Origin: Mesostigma viride
Lineage: Eukaryota; Streptophyta; Mesostigmatophyceae; Mesostigmatales; Mesostigmataceae
Direction: 5' to 3'
NCBI GenBank assembly: GCA_009746045.1
Contig: RPFO01000080.1
Coordinates: forward strand, 359,366-423,365
Length of the DNA stretch: 64,000 nt
Shown: positions 45,601-57,546 of the stretch, piece by piece
Numbering within the stretch: the first letter of the stretch is position 1
Layout of the letters: the number at the start of each line of letters is the position of its first letter
The notes under the pieces: generated by a model
Databases searched by the model: none
Told to the model about the DNA's origin: nothing
Seen by the model: only the letters and a program-made list of their open reading frames with translations
Translations under genes and position numbers: made by a program

Positions 45601-47949
45601 AGCTGCCAATATTATGTTCAGCAAGCTCCTCCCTATAATAGAAATTGGTGAGCATCCACATGGCCAATGTGCATATTGGTCAGCTGTGTCTATATCAATG
45701 ACTTTAATGTATGTCTCCTGGCGGGTTGTCTTACATCACTCGTGATGGTTTTCCATGTTTTAGTGAGCATCTTATTTGAGTTGACGAGATTGTCTCCTTG
45801 ATATTCCACACGGCAGTTTCGCATCCATGGGTAAGAATTTGGTAATGGAAACTGGCAGGTATGGATTGATAGCTCTACAAATAGAACATGATCGGCTGAA
45901 TTTTTGTGGAATGTCTAAATCATGATGGTAAGATGCATGCAAGTTTCCAGCTCACAGAGCACATCTTGTACGGAACTGCACTGAAATGTGATGAAAATAC
46001 GAAAACGTGCATTTTTGGTAACATTTGTGAGCAAACTGACATCAAATACCCTCTGATGGTTCTGAATTTTTGGTGGAATGTCTAAAATAATGATGGCAAG
46101 ATGCATGCAGTTTCCAGCCTGAATGAGCACATCTTGTATGGAAACTGCCATGGAAATGTGATGAAAAATACGAAAACGTGCATTTTTGGTAACATTTGTG
46201 AGCAAACTGACATCAAATACTAATGATGGACTGAATTTTGTGGGATGTCTAGATAATGAATGTTTAAGATGCTACAAGTTTCCAGCCTCAACCGAGCAAG
46301 TTGTATGGAACTGCAATGAATGTGATGAAAAATACAACGCACATTTTTTTGCTAGCATTTGGTGCATTTTGTTACAAATGCGGTTGGATGACTCAGATCT
46401 TGTGTACAGTCAGTTAGTCATGAGTATCAACTTCTTGCAAACAGCAGGTCAAGAACTCTTTATTTGCATATTAGATGTATTTGTTTTATATAAATCTGGA
46501 AAACTGCTAAAAATAGAAATGCCAAAATTAGGTCAGCTGAGGTCCGGTAAGTCTCGGAAAGTTCAATCCTTCTACTGGTGTCCTGAACATGCTACTACCA
46601 AGATCTAGCATGTTTCGACAATATTTGCATCGTACAGGAATTATAAGGCTGTTTTTTTGGCACTTTCAGACGTTGTGTGCGGAGCATGCACGATGGAAGG
46701 GCGAGCACGGCCACCGGGGAGGAGACTGAGAGCGCAGTTGATGCGGGGACACCGTAGGTGATGAAGGGCCGGGGATAAGAAATCGCACGTGTACGTCAAG
46801 GTTAAGGCCTCCCGAGAGGGTCAATGCTTTGGAGAACCAACGAGATCATCCACACCCAGCAAGTGCTGCACCCAGCTCCAGCACTGGCGTTGGCACGGAG
46901 CTTCGCCGGCCGCTGCGCCTGCCGCGTTGGGGCAACGCGAAGCTTCAGCCGCGGCCCATGGCCAAGTGACAGGATGCAACCAGCACAGCCGTCAACAAGC
47001 GCCACGCGCAGCGCGCAGTCGCAATGGATGGCCGAGGCAGCTGGATGGGAGGGGGAACCGTACGGCGAGCAACGGTGTGTACGCGCGTACGACCAAGGAA
47101 TGCATGCCCAGCTACTGCCGCTGCAGGCAAGCGGCCAATGCTTATGTATACATGCCGGCATGTACGATCCACAGCCTGGCGAAGGGTCGGCAGCTGATAC
47201 ACATCAGCTTGAGGTCGCGGCACATTGCAACAAACCACTACGTTGAGAACCTGAGCCGTGCAGCATTACAATGACGGCACTTACCGTTATGCCGCAGCCC
47301 CCCTCTAAGGAGATTCCAAGGAAGACAAAGCGAGGCCCCAAATCCCAAGCCGCCGGGGAGCAAAGACTGGCAACATGGTGATGAGTGATGAGGGAGGAGT
47401 TATGCAGCAGGATTCTCATTTCATGGGTCATAGTCATTTTGATGAGCAAGGGACGTGGGCTACAACGCCACGTCGGCCGGCCCACAACCAGGCACATGCC
47501 AGGCTCCACGCGGAAAGGCACCCTACTCGCAAGATGTAGACGAGTCGGGGCAACACGATTATTATGGTTCATATTAGATTGGGCATGTATGGTTTTGATA
47601 CGGCATTTGCTTGGCACCAGATCTGCATTAAAGAAAGCTGTATGCAATCATTGTCAGGAAGTTTAAGCTAATTTATCATTATTTTATCTTGCATTGAATA
47701 TTAAAGAGGCAGAGAGACACAGTTGGCAGATGCAGTTTGCTAGGCATGTAATAGGGATTATTGGTCATCCATATATTATAAATTTTCTTTTATTTTACAT
47801 GGTTGCATAATACATTAATGTTGCGTTAATACTTTTGGGCACTAAACAACAAATCATGAAATGCTAGTGCTATCGTGTCAATATTGTCATATCATGCGTC
47901 ACGGTGTCACAATGTCAACGATGTCACGTGTGTCACAATTCACTCATGT
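39686..47949 (-). mobile_element. Error-rich partial Ty3 copy 2 with nested transposon
   Basis: Collinear with 28620-37195: protease, gag, viroplasmin-like 3' part, then the 7-kb transposon from 41972 on (TAT duplication at 41969). Single-base deletions and insertions occur every few tens of bases, so no gene is intact. For example, gag is spread over several frames at 40167-41480, the 134-residue protein is broken at 42587-42888, and the hairpin near 43152-43430 has mismatches. It ends in the right octamer arrays, where the sequence jumps to Ty3 integrase. Confidence 0.88.
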
Positions 47950-48187
47950 GGGGAGAATCTGCTATTGCACATATAAAACCATCCTACAAATTTACAAGGG
48001 TGTTGCTAATTGTTGGGGTGTGCAGCAATGGGCTATGCTCCGGCTCGAGTGGCCGTAAATCTACTATAAGGCGTCAAGATAGAAGGTAGGCATGCACGAA
48101 AGTATCAGAAAGGTTTAAAGAGATTCTCTACGCTTGCAAAGGAGAAGGGGAGGTCTAGAGGAATACGTTTTCATAAGACTTTCCTGA

Positions 48188-48915
48188 CTAGTCGCTATAA
48201 TGTAGCGGTATAGAAATTTTTTTTTCCCCTCCCCCAAAGGCCACGGGAGGGCTCAACGGGAGAGAGAGTCCTACGTGAGAAAGGAGATAGGAGGAACAGT
48301 GTATGAAAAGGTAGCATAGGATATCATCAGGTAGTTCACCATAAGGGGTTACACCATAGTAGTAGGAACTAGAGTAGTATTGAGAACATAAGGTCCTCGA
48401 AGAAGGAATAGTCTGCACGACGAGAGAGTGCATCTGGTACTATGTTATCTCACCTTGACATACTGAGTTTAAAAGGGGAAAACTGTGCTAAAAATTCCAT
48501 CGCGGCTTGCCGAGGGGTAAGGTTGGGTTGGGAGAGAAGATGGGTAAGGGGACGATATCCGTTTGGATAACTAACCTATAAGGATCTAGCTCACAGGGTT
48601 CATTCAGGCAGACATCAATTGAGCAACCTTTAAGGAAGTGCTGCCACGGTGGCAACAATACACACAGCTAAGAGTCCTGCTGGTGGACGGGATAGTTCGC
48701 TCCGCAGGGAGCATTGTCCTAGAGATATACTCAATTGGCTGTAAGCCCTGACCCTGTCCTGGAGAAGGACCCACTATAGCTACTTTACTAGCATCTGTAG
48801 CCACAACAAAGGGTTTAGTAGTATCCGGTAGGATGAGTACAGGAGGGGAAAGGAGTAGGGATTTTAGGCACTGAAAAGGACTGACATCACTACTCCAAAC
48901 AAAGGGGATATCCTT
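48188..48915 (-). pseudogene. Ty3 RNase H region (copy 3, error-rich)
   Basis: Fragments of the same RNase H as 26318-27322, for example ATDASKVAIVG and GLQPIEYISRTMLPAER, in several frames. Confidence 0.8.
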
Positions 48916-48916
48916 C

Positions 48917-49987
48917 TTAATAAATGATTAATGGGGCTGCTATAGTTGCGAAACGCGGGATAAAACGCCTATAGTAAGAAGCAATTCCTAGGAAACTACG
49001 TACACCTTTAACGTCGGTAGGAGTAGGCCATTCCTGAATTGACTTAGTTTTATCCGGGTCGGTAGCGACCCCGGCATCTGACAGAACGTGCCCTAAAATG
49101 GACACTCCTACCCGAACGACTTTAGCACGGCGCGCCCACAAAGAATTTTCAGCCATTATTTCTAATACTTTCTTTAAATCACGTAGGTGCGTTTCAAAAT
49201 CAGGAGAGTAAATAAGAATATCATCTAAGTAAGCTTGAGCACAAGAACGGTCATGCTCAGATAAAGAAACAGAGGAGAAGGAAGGATCCTTTAGATCAGA
49301 GGACACCTGAGGAAGATGAGAATTTCCCATAACAGGTCTAAGCACTTCATTCATTAACATTTGAAAAGAGGCAGGCGAGTTACAGAGTCCCATAGCCGCT
49401 ACTCTAAACTGGTAATGACCAAAAGGGGTAGCAAAGGCGGTTTTATGGCAATCCTCAGGAGCTATCCGCAACTGCCAAAAACCATCCGCACAATCCAGTA
49501 CTGTGAAACAAGTGGAACCTTTAACCTTATTAAATATATCATCAATACGAGGTAGAGGGTATTTAGATTTCACAGTAATATCATTCAACTTCCTATAATC
49601 AGTAACTAGGCGAAACTTGCCATTTGGCTTAGGAACTAACAGGACACCAGCTGAGTAGGGGGAGTTACTAGGCTCTATCAATCCTGCTTCTAATAATGAC
49701 ACTAAAATCTGTTTTAGTTCCTTTAACTCGGTAGGGCCCATTCTATACATCGGAGAGTGCGTAGGAACTGCACCGTCCTTGATAACTACACGGTGTAAAA
49801 CAGAACGAGGAGGAGGATAAGAAGGAGTCTTTTCTTCAAATACTTTTGAGGAATCTATCACAGCCATGTATCTTACTATTTCATTTTCAGTAAATCCTAC
49901 TCCTATTGTATCCACTGTATTTACATCTATATCCACACTATTATTAGTGATAGGTATTCTTGTACTTCTAACTGAAGGAACATACAT
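48917..49987 (-). CDS. Ty3 reverse transcriptase (copy 3, intact)
   Basis: The best RT in the window (356 codons). Motifs in order are KFRLVTDYRKLNDITV, FTVLDCADGFWQLRI, FRVAAMGLCNSPASFQMLM, AYLDDILIYSPDFETHL (catalytic YLDD) and LGHVLSDAGVATDPDKT. It copies the element RNA into DNA within the particle. The first ~10 codons are off frame: a missing base near 49958 splits it from the protease. Confidence 0.93.
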   Translation of the reverse strand: MYVPSVRSTRIPITNNSVDIDVNTVDTIGVGFTENEIVRYMAVIDSSKVFEEKTPSYPPPRSVLHRVVIKDGAVPTHSPMYRMGPTELKELKQILVSLLEAGLIEPSNSPYSAGVLLVPKPNGKFRLVTDYRKLNDITVKSKYPLPRIDDIFNKVKGSTCFTVLDCADGFWQLRIAPEDCHKTAFATPFGHYQFRVAAMGLCNSPASFQMLMNEVLRPVMGNSHLPQVSSDLKDPSFSSVSLSEHDRSCAQAYLDDILIYSPDFETHLRDLKKVLEIMAENSLWARRAKVVRVGVSILGHVLSDAGVATDPDKTKSIQEWPTPTDVKGVRSFLGIASYYRRFIPRFATIAAPLIIY

Positions 49988-50560
49988 AATAGGTATCCAT
50001 TTTGCTTTAATTCAGAACGTAATTCGTCATTTGACATTAATACTTCAGGTATAGGTCTTACAGGAGGATCAACAGGTGTAGGAGGAGTAATATCTACCAA
50101 GGATAAGTTTTCCAATCTATAATGACGTTCAGGTACCCAGTAAGAGCTATCTGGAAACCAAATGACCATGGTATCATAATTAATAGTAATCTTATTATCC
50201 TGGTGCCAATCTAATCCTAGTAATACATCAGCGGTAGTGATAGGGCCTATAGTGGCCGTCAGGTTGACAGTACGTCCTTGTATAACCATGGGAAGGGACA
50301 CCGTACCCGGGGAATGACTGGTGCGACCATCAGCATAATGAACAGTAACGGGTTTGGTGTGAGGGGTAGGGACTAGTCCTAAACGTCTAACTAGGGCCTC
50401 GCTCACAAAGGAGCTAGCCGCACCGCTATCTACCAACACAGAGACATTCAAGAGTTCATCAGCATGCAAGAAGGGGTCTACAACAGTGTGAGGGACGGTT
50501 AAACCACCATTCAAGAACATAAGAGGACGCACACGTAGTGGTAGGGAAGATTCAGCTCCT
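49927..50560 (-). CDS. Ty3 protease (copy 3)
   Basis: Contains VSVLVDSGAASSFVSEALVR and reads through IPEVLMSNDEL into the RT region, showing that protease and RT belong to one Pol frame. Frame breaks remain near 49960 and 50590. Confidence 0.85.
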
Positions 50561-50644
50561 ACAGAGGTTATAAAAACAGGCAGGCAAAAATTTTATCTGG
50601 GGTACTATCTAAGGACCTGTCCAGGTTACCCCCGGCTGACAGGC

Positions 50645-52373
50645 CTACTGTTCCCCCTCCCCCCCCAAATCCATAGGAACGAACCCCGAAGAAGACCCTG
50701 GCGAAAAAGCCACTGCTGGAGGGTCACGAGGGATTGAAGAGGGTGCGGGAGCCTGATTATCATAGGGGAACCCTGGGGATCCTGTCTGCACAGCATTCAG
50801 CCTACTAGGGGTAGCTGAAGGAATGCGTCCTGAAGTGGACGAATAGGAGCACGCTGAGGGGTACGAGGAGGGCGAGCGTCGGGATGAGGGGGAGCACCCG
50901 AAAGGAACTTGGGGCACTCACGTTTAAGATGACCTACTTCCTTACAATGATAGCATGTAATGAGAGACATCAGAGCTGAAAGGTCAGTCACACAGATATC
51001 TAATTCTTCTACATAGGAGTTCTCCTCCTCAGGGGTAAGGATAATATTATTAATACGGGAACGGGTAGGAAGAGAAGGGTGGAGAAGAAATCTGCTACAG
51101 CGTAAAGATGCTGGCGCACATGCTTGAGGGGCAGATCAGTAAAACGGTAGGCAGAGAACTGGCGTTGACTTCACGCAATAAGGGTCTACTGAGGCCTGAG
51201 GAAGCGGCACGCACTTCTGCACCCGACATCCCTAATTCGTACCATCTGAGCATCAAACTCTTTCATATATCTTAAAGATTTAGTACCCTGCTGCAAGGTA
51301 CCAAAGGCTAATCTATCCTGCCAATCTGAATCAGGAGGGACTAAATGGTTCTCTAAACGCTTAAACAATTCTGCTACAGAGTTAGGGTAGGCATGAGAGG
51401 CCAAAGACTCACACTGAATGAGGTTAGCAAGCTCAGGAGTAATACAGGTTGTGAGATAGTGAGGAACTAATACAGCATCAGAAAGACGCCATCTATTATG
51501 ATTCTGCCACGACTCCGTGTTCTGTGTAAGCAACATAATAAAGGTGAAAAACTGTTGAGGGGTAGACTTGACATCCAGCTTGGGAAGGTTAGCAAAGAGG
51601 GGAAGAGCAGGGGGCTTAGGGGGATTAGAAGAGTCAGTTTTTCCCATAGGGCCACTAGCTTCCACTGCTACATAAGCGGGATAGAAGGAAGGAAGAGGAA
51701 AAGTCTTGGGTAGGGGTCTAGACGGGGCCACCGTTTCAGGCTGGTGCCCATAAGAGAAGGGGACAGTATATTGCTCACGAAGAGAGGAATAGGCAAAATG
51801 ATCATAATTTCTGTCATCTAAGGGCATGGTGCTGAAATCACTATTAACTTCTAAATCAGCCACACGGGTAGGGACCTGGGCTGCCTCATAGGCCGTCTCA
51901 GGGTAGGACCAGGAAGCAGGTGGGTAAAAGGGAACTGCACTAGGGCGCCCAGAAGGACCGACAGGGGCAGAGGCACGACCCGTGTTAAGAGCAGGCATGG
52001 AAGGAACAGGGTGGGAGGGAGGCCTAAAAACATTGTTAGTTAGTGAGGACCTGCTGGAGGGTTGAGCCAAGGTTGCAGGAGGGGCAGGGGCCTGGTTCAG
52101 GGTAAGGGAAGGGTCATCACTAAATCTAACTTGCATACGTTGACGTTGTTCATAGGTAGGAGGGGTAAGTGAGGGACGACGGCGACCATCAGCAAGCGGA
52201 GAAGGAGGTGAGGCACGAAGATTACCTTGAGGAGTGAGATGGTGTACCGTTTCAAGTGAGTCCCGTCGGTTACCCCGATTGTTGTTATGGTTGTTATTAT
52301 TATTATTATTATTATTATTCATAGTAGGAGTATTGGTAGGTATAGGCGACAGGTTACCACCCATTGGATCCAT
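50645..52373 (-). CDS. Ty3 gag (copy 3)
   Basis: The first 395 codons (52373 down to 51186) are open. They comprise an Asn-rich N-terminus, a basic/Pro-rich stretch (LRASPPSPLADGRRRPSLTP) and a capsid-like helical region (QFFTFIMLLTQNTESWQNHN and ECESLASHAYPNS-type segment). Frame breaks near 51205-51215 and 50980 separate the CCHC knuckle (CYHCKEVGHLKREC). The protein would form the particle and package RNA. Confidence 0.87.
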
Positions 52374-52497
52374 TTTTGTTTAAGTAAATGATCAAAAATC
52401 TAACTGAAAGCAACAAGGATAAAGGACAAGGCCTAATATAAGGCAAGGAAAGAAAAGGAAAAGATTTTACTGGCTTAAAAGAAAGGAACAATTTAAA

Positions 52498-52760
52498 TCA
52501 GTCCTTTTTAACAACAGTAATGGATAGGGAACCGAATTCCAAGGTGAGAGGAGTATCTAAGCTAGATGAGGATGCAGCCCTCTTAGGGGGAGACGAAGGA
52601 GGGGTAGCAAAATCTAGAGCTTCTACAGGAGGGCGACCATGAGGGTAGAACGTACGTGTAGGCCTAGATCTGATACGCTATGGTCTATAAGGAATTGTTG
52701 AGCTTCCTCGAAGGTAACAAATTTCTTATACCTAATTACATTATATGTACGGTTTTGCAC
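52498..52760 (-). pseudogene. Viroplasmin-like ORF, 3' part (copy 3)
   Basis: Same as 30668-30931, with two bases lost near 52643 (GAGGGTAG against GAGGAGTAG), which disrupts the Ser-rich tail. Confidence 0.65.
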
Positions 52761-53357
52761 TATCCCTAAGCTCGTCTGGATTTGTACTAGAACACGCAAT
52801 TTGTAGTTCATTTTGAAAAGTTGTATTTTATTGAATTTAAAGTTTCCACTTAAGTCTCTGAGGAAGGGGAAGTTCATAGGACCCGTGACACCGTGACATC
52901 GTGACACCGTGACACCGTGACACCTCAAAATGCATATAAACACACATCTTTGCAGGTATGCAGTGATTATTAATGGGGATGATGTATTCAATGGGTCATT
53001 GCAAGTTTTACCTATGCTTCTGACACCGTGACACCGTGACACCGTGACACCGTGACACCGTGACACCGTGACACCGCAAATACCACGTATACACCTTCAT
53101 AATAATCCTAGTAGAGACATTCATTTCTCCATACATCTCGGTCATCTCACCATATATCGTCTCATGTTGATGTATTCTTGTTGTGCGTGTAGGTACCTTG
53201 CCGGGTCATGACAAGTTCAGCCATTCCTCGTTTATGCGGTCCAACGTCGCTTCAATAGGGCATGTGATTAATATCTGGTAACAACTTATATATGTTGGCA
53301 CGCCATGCGTCCAGGAATAGCTGTCTCACTTAATATGCATGCAAGCAACCATCAAAA

Positions 53358-53762
53358 TCACTTTGTCATGAAATCACTTGCCGGGATTTCAGTTTCTCCC
53401 TGGCCGGCCTGAAAAAGCTGGTTCTTTATAAACTCTTTCCGATCCGCAGGCTTCTTAGACCACATGTCGGTCCTCATCGTCCTGAGCTCCTCGAAATGCA
53501 CGCTTCTCAAACAATGGCGGCCACAACCACAGTCCCAGTCCCTGCAAAGTGCCGCAGCCAAGGACGAATCCTGGGTGCATTTCGCCAACACGGCGGCTGC
53601 AGATAACCGGACCCCGCGCCTCGCCATCATATTGAACACGACGACGCCCAGGAGTAATAGCAAGAAGAACATTCCCAAAACCTGCCAACCCAGCGCCCCC
53701 GCACTGGGCTCCATGAAAACGCCGGGTCTCGCCATGGCTATGTCAACTGGGCAATGTTGCAA
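53358..53762 (-). CDS. Unknown 134-residue membrane/cysteine protein (copy 3)
   Basis: Identical reading to 31529-31933: one hydrophobic helix, then a Cys/His cluster. Identity between copies says little about selection, since the copies are probably one locus assembled twice. Confidence 0.42.
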   Translation of the reverse strand: MQHCPVDIAMARPGVFMEPSAGALGWQVLGMFFLLLLLGVVVFNMMARRGVRLSAAAVLAKCTQDSSLAAALCRDWDCGCGRHCLRSVHFEELRTMRTDMWSKKPADRKEFIKNQLFQAGQGETEIPASDFMTK

Positions 53763-53978
53763 ACATCATTTGTCCCCCCCCCTCCCCATCTATTTCTACG
53801 TTGGCAGATGGCAAACGTAGATCCCCACGCCATGTGTGGGGGGGAATAAAACATGGCAGACCGGGATGTCACGCCAGCCCGGTCTGCCCGAGTTGTTTAG
53901 CCCATGTTACCTCATTTGGCAGCGATCACCATCGCTGCCGCTCTCGTGAATTCGGGGTGAAAGCGCACGGTGTCACGG

Positions 53979-54263
53979 TGTCTCAACATGTTTGTAGTTG
54001 GTTTGTAGTTGGTGTCTCGGTGTCTCAGAAACTCGTGGTCCGCATTGAGTGGGTGTCACGGTGTCACGACATCTGATTGGCCCGGTTCAGATTCGTTTTT
54101 TTTTTAATTTTTTTTTAATTCGTTTTTTTTTTTTTTTAATTTGGGGCGAATCTGAACCGGGCCAATCAGATGTCGTGACACCGTGACACCCACTCAATGC
54201 GGACCACGAGTTTCTGAGACACCGAGACACCAACTACAAACCAACTACAAACATGTTGAGACA
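53979..54263. repeat. Perfect 117-bp-arm hairpin (copy 3)
   Basis: Same structure as 32150-32435, with a loop shorter by one T. Confidence 0.92.
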
Positions 54264-54849
54264 TGGGTGTCACAACCGATGTCACAAGGTGTGCAGCAGG
54301 TATTTCCTTTCAATCCCCGAGGAAATTATCAACCATTCATCGGCCATTCTGGTCAGGATAGCTAAGAATGGCTAGCGAATAAAAAGGCAGTATCGAGGCT
54401 GGAAATTTTAGTGTATGCTCCTAGGGTCATATATTACTTGCCGTTATTTTTTTTCGCCACAAATTCTGCGGAGTCCTTCCATTTTGGCGTCATTCACAGG
54501 TGGGTGCCTGTTTTGTCGCCGATTTTCTCTCGACCCCACCTACCTGCAGCAAAAAATTTTCCCGATGAAAGTCGCCCTAACATCTGGTTTTTGACACTAA
54601 CCGACGCAGTTTTTAGTTTTTAAGGCCTTGACCGAAGCACTTTTTTCATTACCGGCTCAGTTTGCTTTAACCGAGCTGGCGCGATTTTTAATCCAATTTC
54701 TAGGCTGGGCCAGGCGTCGCAGACCCGTAATCCGTTTTTAAGTGCTTTTGTGCCCGATATCGTGTCTTTTGCAGGCGTTCTTGGCATCAAAGACGCCGTG
54801 GCGTCAGGGGCTAAAACGGACCTCCGCACGTTCGTTAACTGCGGCGAGC

Positions 54850-55993
54850 ATGTCAATGCCGCCAGCAATTTTTGCTGCCGCGTCTGTGAAACGATTGCGA
54901 TGCAAGACCGTTGTCGACGTGACGGAGTGGTATGTGCACATTCAGGTGCGAATTTCTTCGCTGTTGAAACCCCGGCCGGTAGCAGACAAGTATTTCACCG
55001 TATCCCCTTTCCCCGAGTCTCTCTTTTCCGTCATGTTTTCATCTTACGGAAAGCGCGTATAAAGCATCAGTGAGCGACAGTATGATGGCGAGCCGTTTGC
55101 TCGCATCAGGGCTGTGCGGCTTATTCTAGAGAGAAGCGACATCAAGCAGATTTTGCAGCCGGATGTGAGGGAGGGGCCCTGCTGGGGTGGGAATAAACTG
55201 CTGTGAGTGACCGATCCACTCCCTCCCTCCCTCCTCCCTCCCTCCCTCCCTCCCTCCCTCCCTCCCTCCCTCCCTCCTCCTCCCTCCCTCCCTCCCTCCC
55301 TCCCTCCCTCCCTCCCTCCTCCCTCCCTCCCTCCCTCCCTCCCTCCCTCCCTCCCTCCCTCCCTCCCTCCCTCCTCTCTCCCTCCCTCCCTCCCTCCCTC
55401 CCTCCCTCCCTCCCTCCCTCCCTCCCTCCCTCCCTCCCTCCCTCTCCCTCCCTCCCTCCCTCCTCCCTCCCTCCCTCCCTCCCTCCCTCCCTCCCTCCTC
55501 CCTCCCTCCTCCTCCCTCCCTCCCTCCCTCCCTCCCTCCCTCCCTCCCTCCCTCCCTCCCCCTCCCTCCCCCCTCCCTCCCTCCCTCCCTCCCTCCCTCC
55601 CTTCCTCCCTCGTGAACTCACTCGTGGACTCACTCACTCGTGGACTCACCCACCCCACCCACCCACCCACCCACCCACCCACCCACCCACCCACCCACCC
55701 ACCCACCCACCCACCCACCCACCCACCCACCCACCCACCCACCCACCCACCCACCCACCCACCCACCCACCCACCCACCCACCCACCCACCCACCCACCC
55801 ACCCACCCACCCACCCACCCACCCACCCACCCACCCACCCACCCACCCACCCACCCACCCACCCACCCACCCACCCACCCACCCACCCACCCACCCACCC
55901 ACCCACCCACCCACCCACCCACCCACCCACCCACCCACCCACCCACCACCCACCCACCCACCCACCCACCCACCCACACCACCCACCCACTCA

Positions 55994-56037
<44 letters not shown>

Positions 56038-56320
56038 CTCACGCACGCACGCACTCACTCACTCACTCACTCACTCACTCACTCACTCACTCACTCACTC
56101 ACTCACTCACTCACTCACTCACTCACTCACTCACTCACTTAGTAACTTGCACATGCACCACATGCGCAAGGAGGACACCAAGAGCTTCACCAACCACCGT
56201 CGAAAGCTTGGCTGTGATGCCAAGGGCAAGGGTGTGGGGGTGTCCATGTTGACACAGTGCATGAAGGCTGACAAGGTCAGGCAGAGATTGTGCAGGGAGG
56301 TGCCACTACCTCCTAGCTAG
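54850..56320 (+). CDS. Three-exon gene model with microsatellite intron (copy 3)
   Basis: Exon 1, 54850-54945, starts [18 protein letters not shown] and ends at CAG|GTGCGA. Exon 2, 55081-55202, follows GCGACAG, reads [20 protein letters not shown] and ends at GCT|GTGAGT. Exon 3, 56143-56320, follows CACTTAG, reads [20 protein letters not shown] and ends CREVPLPPS with a stop. Exon lengths 96+122+178 give 132 codons with a single frame across both junctions. The product is small and basic. No family is recognised. Intron 1 is 135 bp; intron 2 (940 bp) is almost all tetranucleotide repeat. The frame of exon 3 depends on one C that copies 1 and 2 lack. Confidence 0.35.
55213..56142 (+). repeat. 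G-free tetranucleotide microsatellite block (copy 3)
   Basis: (CCCT)n to about 55608, (CCCA)n 55649-55990, (CACG)n to about 56040, then (CACT)n to 56138. It is purer than in copy 1 and has a different length. Very long Pro/Thr/His or Gly/Val/Trp frames here are artefacts. Confidence 0.93.
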
Positions 56321-56744
56321 CGATACCGAGATGAGGGCGCGCAAACGCATCAGCGCCATGCCGCGTGTTGAGTAATTTGCAACTACATTACTTGGCATGC
56401 TGTGGGTGCACGTGTAAAATGACCTTTCTAGCCATGCATGCGACAGCTGCCAATATTATGTTCAGCAAGCTCCTCCCTATAATAGAAATTGCGTGAGCAT
56501 CCACATGGCCACATGTGCATATTGTCAGCTGTGTCTATATCAATGAACTTTTATGTATGTCTCCTGGACGGGTTGTCTTACATCACTCGTGAATGGTTTC
56601 CATGTTTTAGTGAGTCATCTTATTTGAGTTGACCAGATTGTCTCCTTGATATTCCACACTGGCAGTTTCGCATCCATGGGTAAGAATTTGTAATGGAAAC
56701 TGGCAGGTATGGCATTGATAGCTCTACCAAATAGAACATGATCG

Positions 56745-57230
56745 GCCTGAATTTTTGTGGAATGTCTAAAATCATGATGGCTAAGATGCATGCAAGTTTC
56801 CAGCCTCAACAGAGCACATCTTGTACGGAAACTGCACTGAAATGTGATGAAAAATACGAAAAACGTGCATTTTTGGTAACATTTGTGAGCAAACTGACAT
56901 CAAATACCCTCTGATGGTTCTGAATTTTTGTGGAATGTCTAAAATAATGATGGCAAAGATGCATGCAAGTTTCCAGCCTGAACTGAGCACATCTTGTATG
57001 GAAACTGCCATGGAATGTGATGAAAAATACGAAAAACGTGCATTTTTGGTAACATTTGTGAGCAAACTGACATCAAATACCCTATGATGGACCTGAATTT
57101 TTGTGGGATGTCTAGAATAATGATGTTTAAGATGCCTACAAGTTTCCAGCCTCAACCGAGCACAGCTTGTATGGAAACTGCAATGAAATGTGATGAAAAA
57201 TACAAAAAACGCACATTTTTGCTAGCATTT
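56745..57230. repeat. 172-bp tandem repeat, about 3 copies (copy 3)
   Basis: Same array as 35085-35600. Confidence 0.85.
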
Positions 57231-57546
57231 GGTGGCATTTTGTTACCAAATGCGGTTGGATGACCATCAGATCTTGTGTACAGTCATTAGTCATGAGTAT
57301 CAACTTACTTGCAAACAGCCAGGTCAAGAACTCTTTATTTGCATATTAGAATGTATTTGTTTATATTAAAATCTGGAAAACTGCTAAAAATAGAAATGCC
57401 AAAAATAGGTCAGCTGAGGTCCGGTAAGTCCGGAAAGTTGCAATCCTTCTACTGGTGTCCTGAACATGCTACCTACCAAGATCTAGCATGTTTCGACAAT
57501 ATTTGCATCGTACAGGAGTTATAAGGCTGTTTTTTGGCACTTTCAG

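Noticed and set aside
39686-47949. An old, decayed Ty3 copy
   Set aside because: Changes are almost all single-base indels with few substitutions, unlike mutational decay, and both ends are abrupt without target duplications. Poor sequence quality or assembly error fits better.
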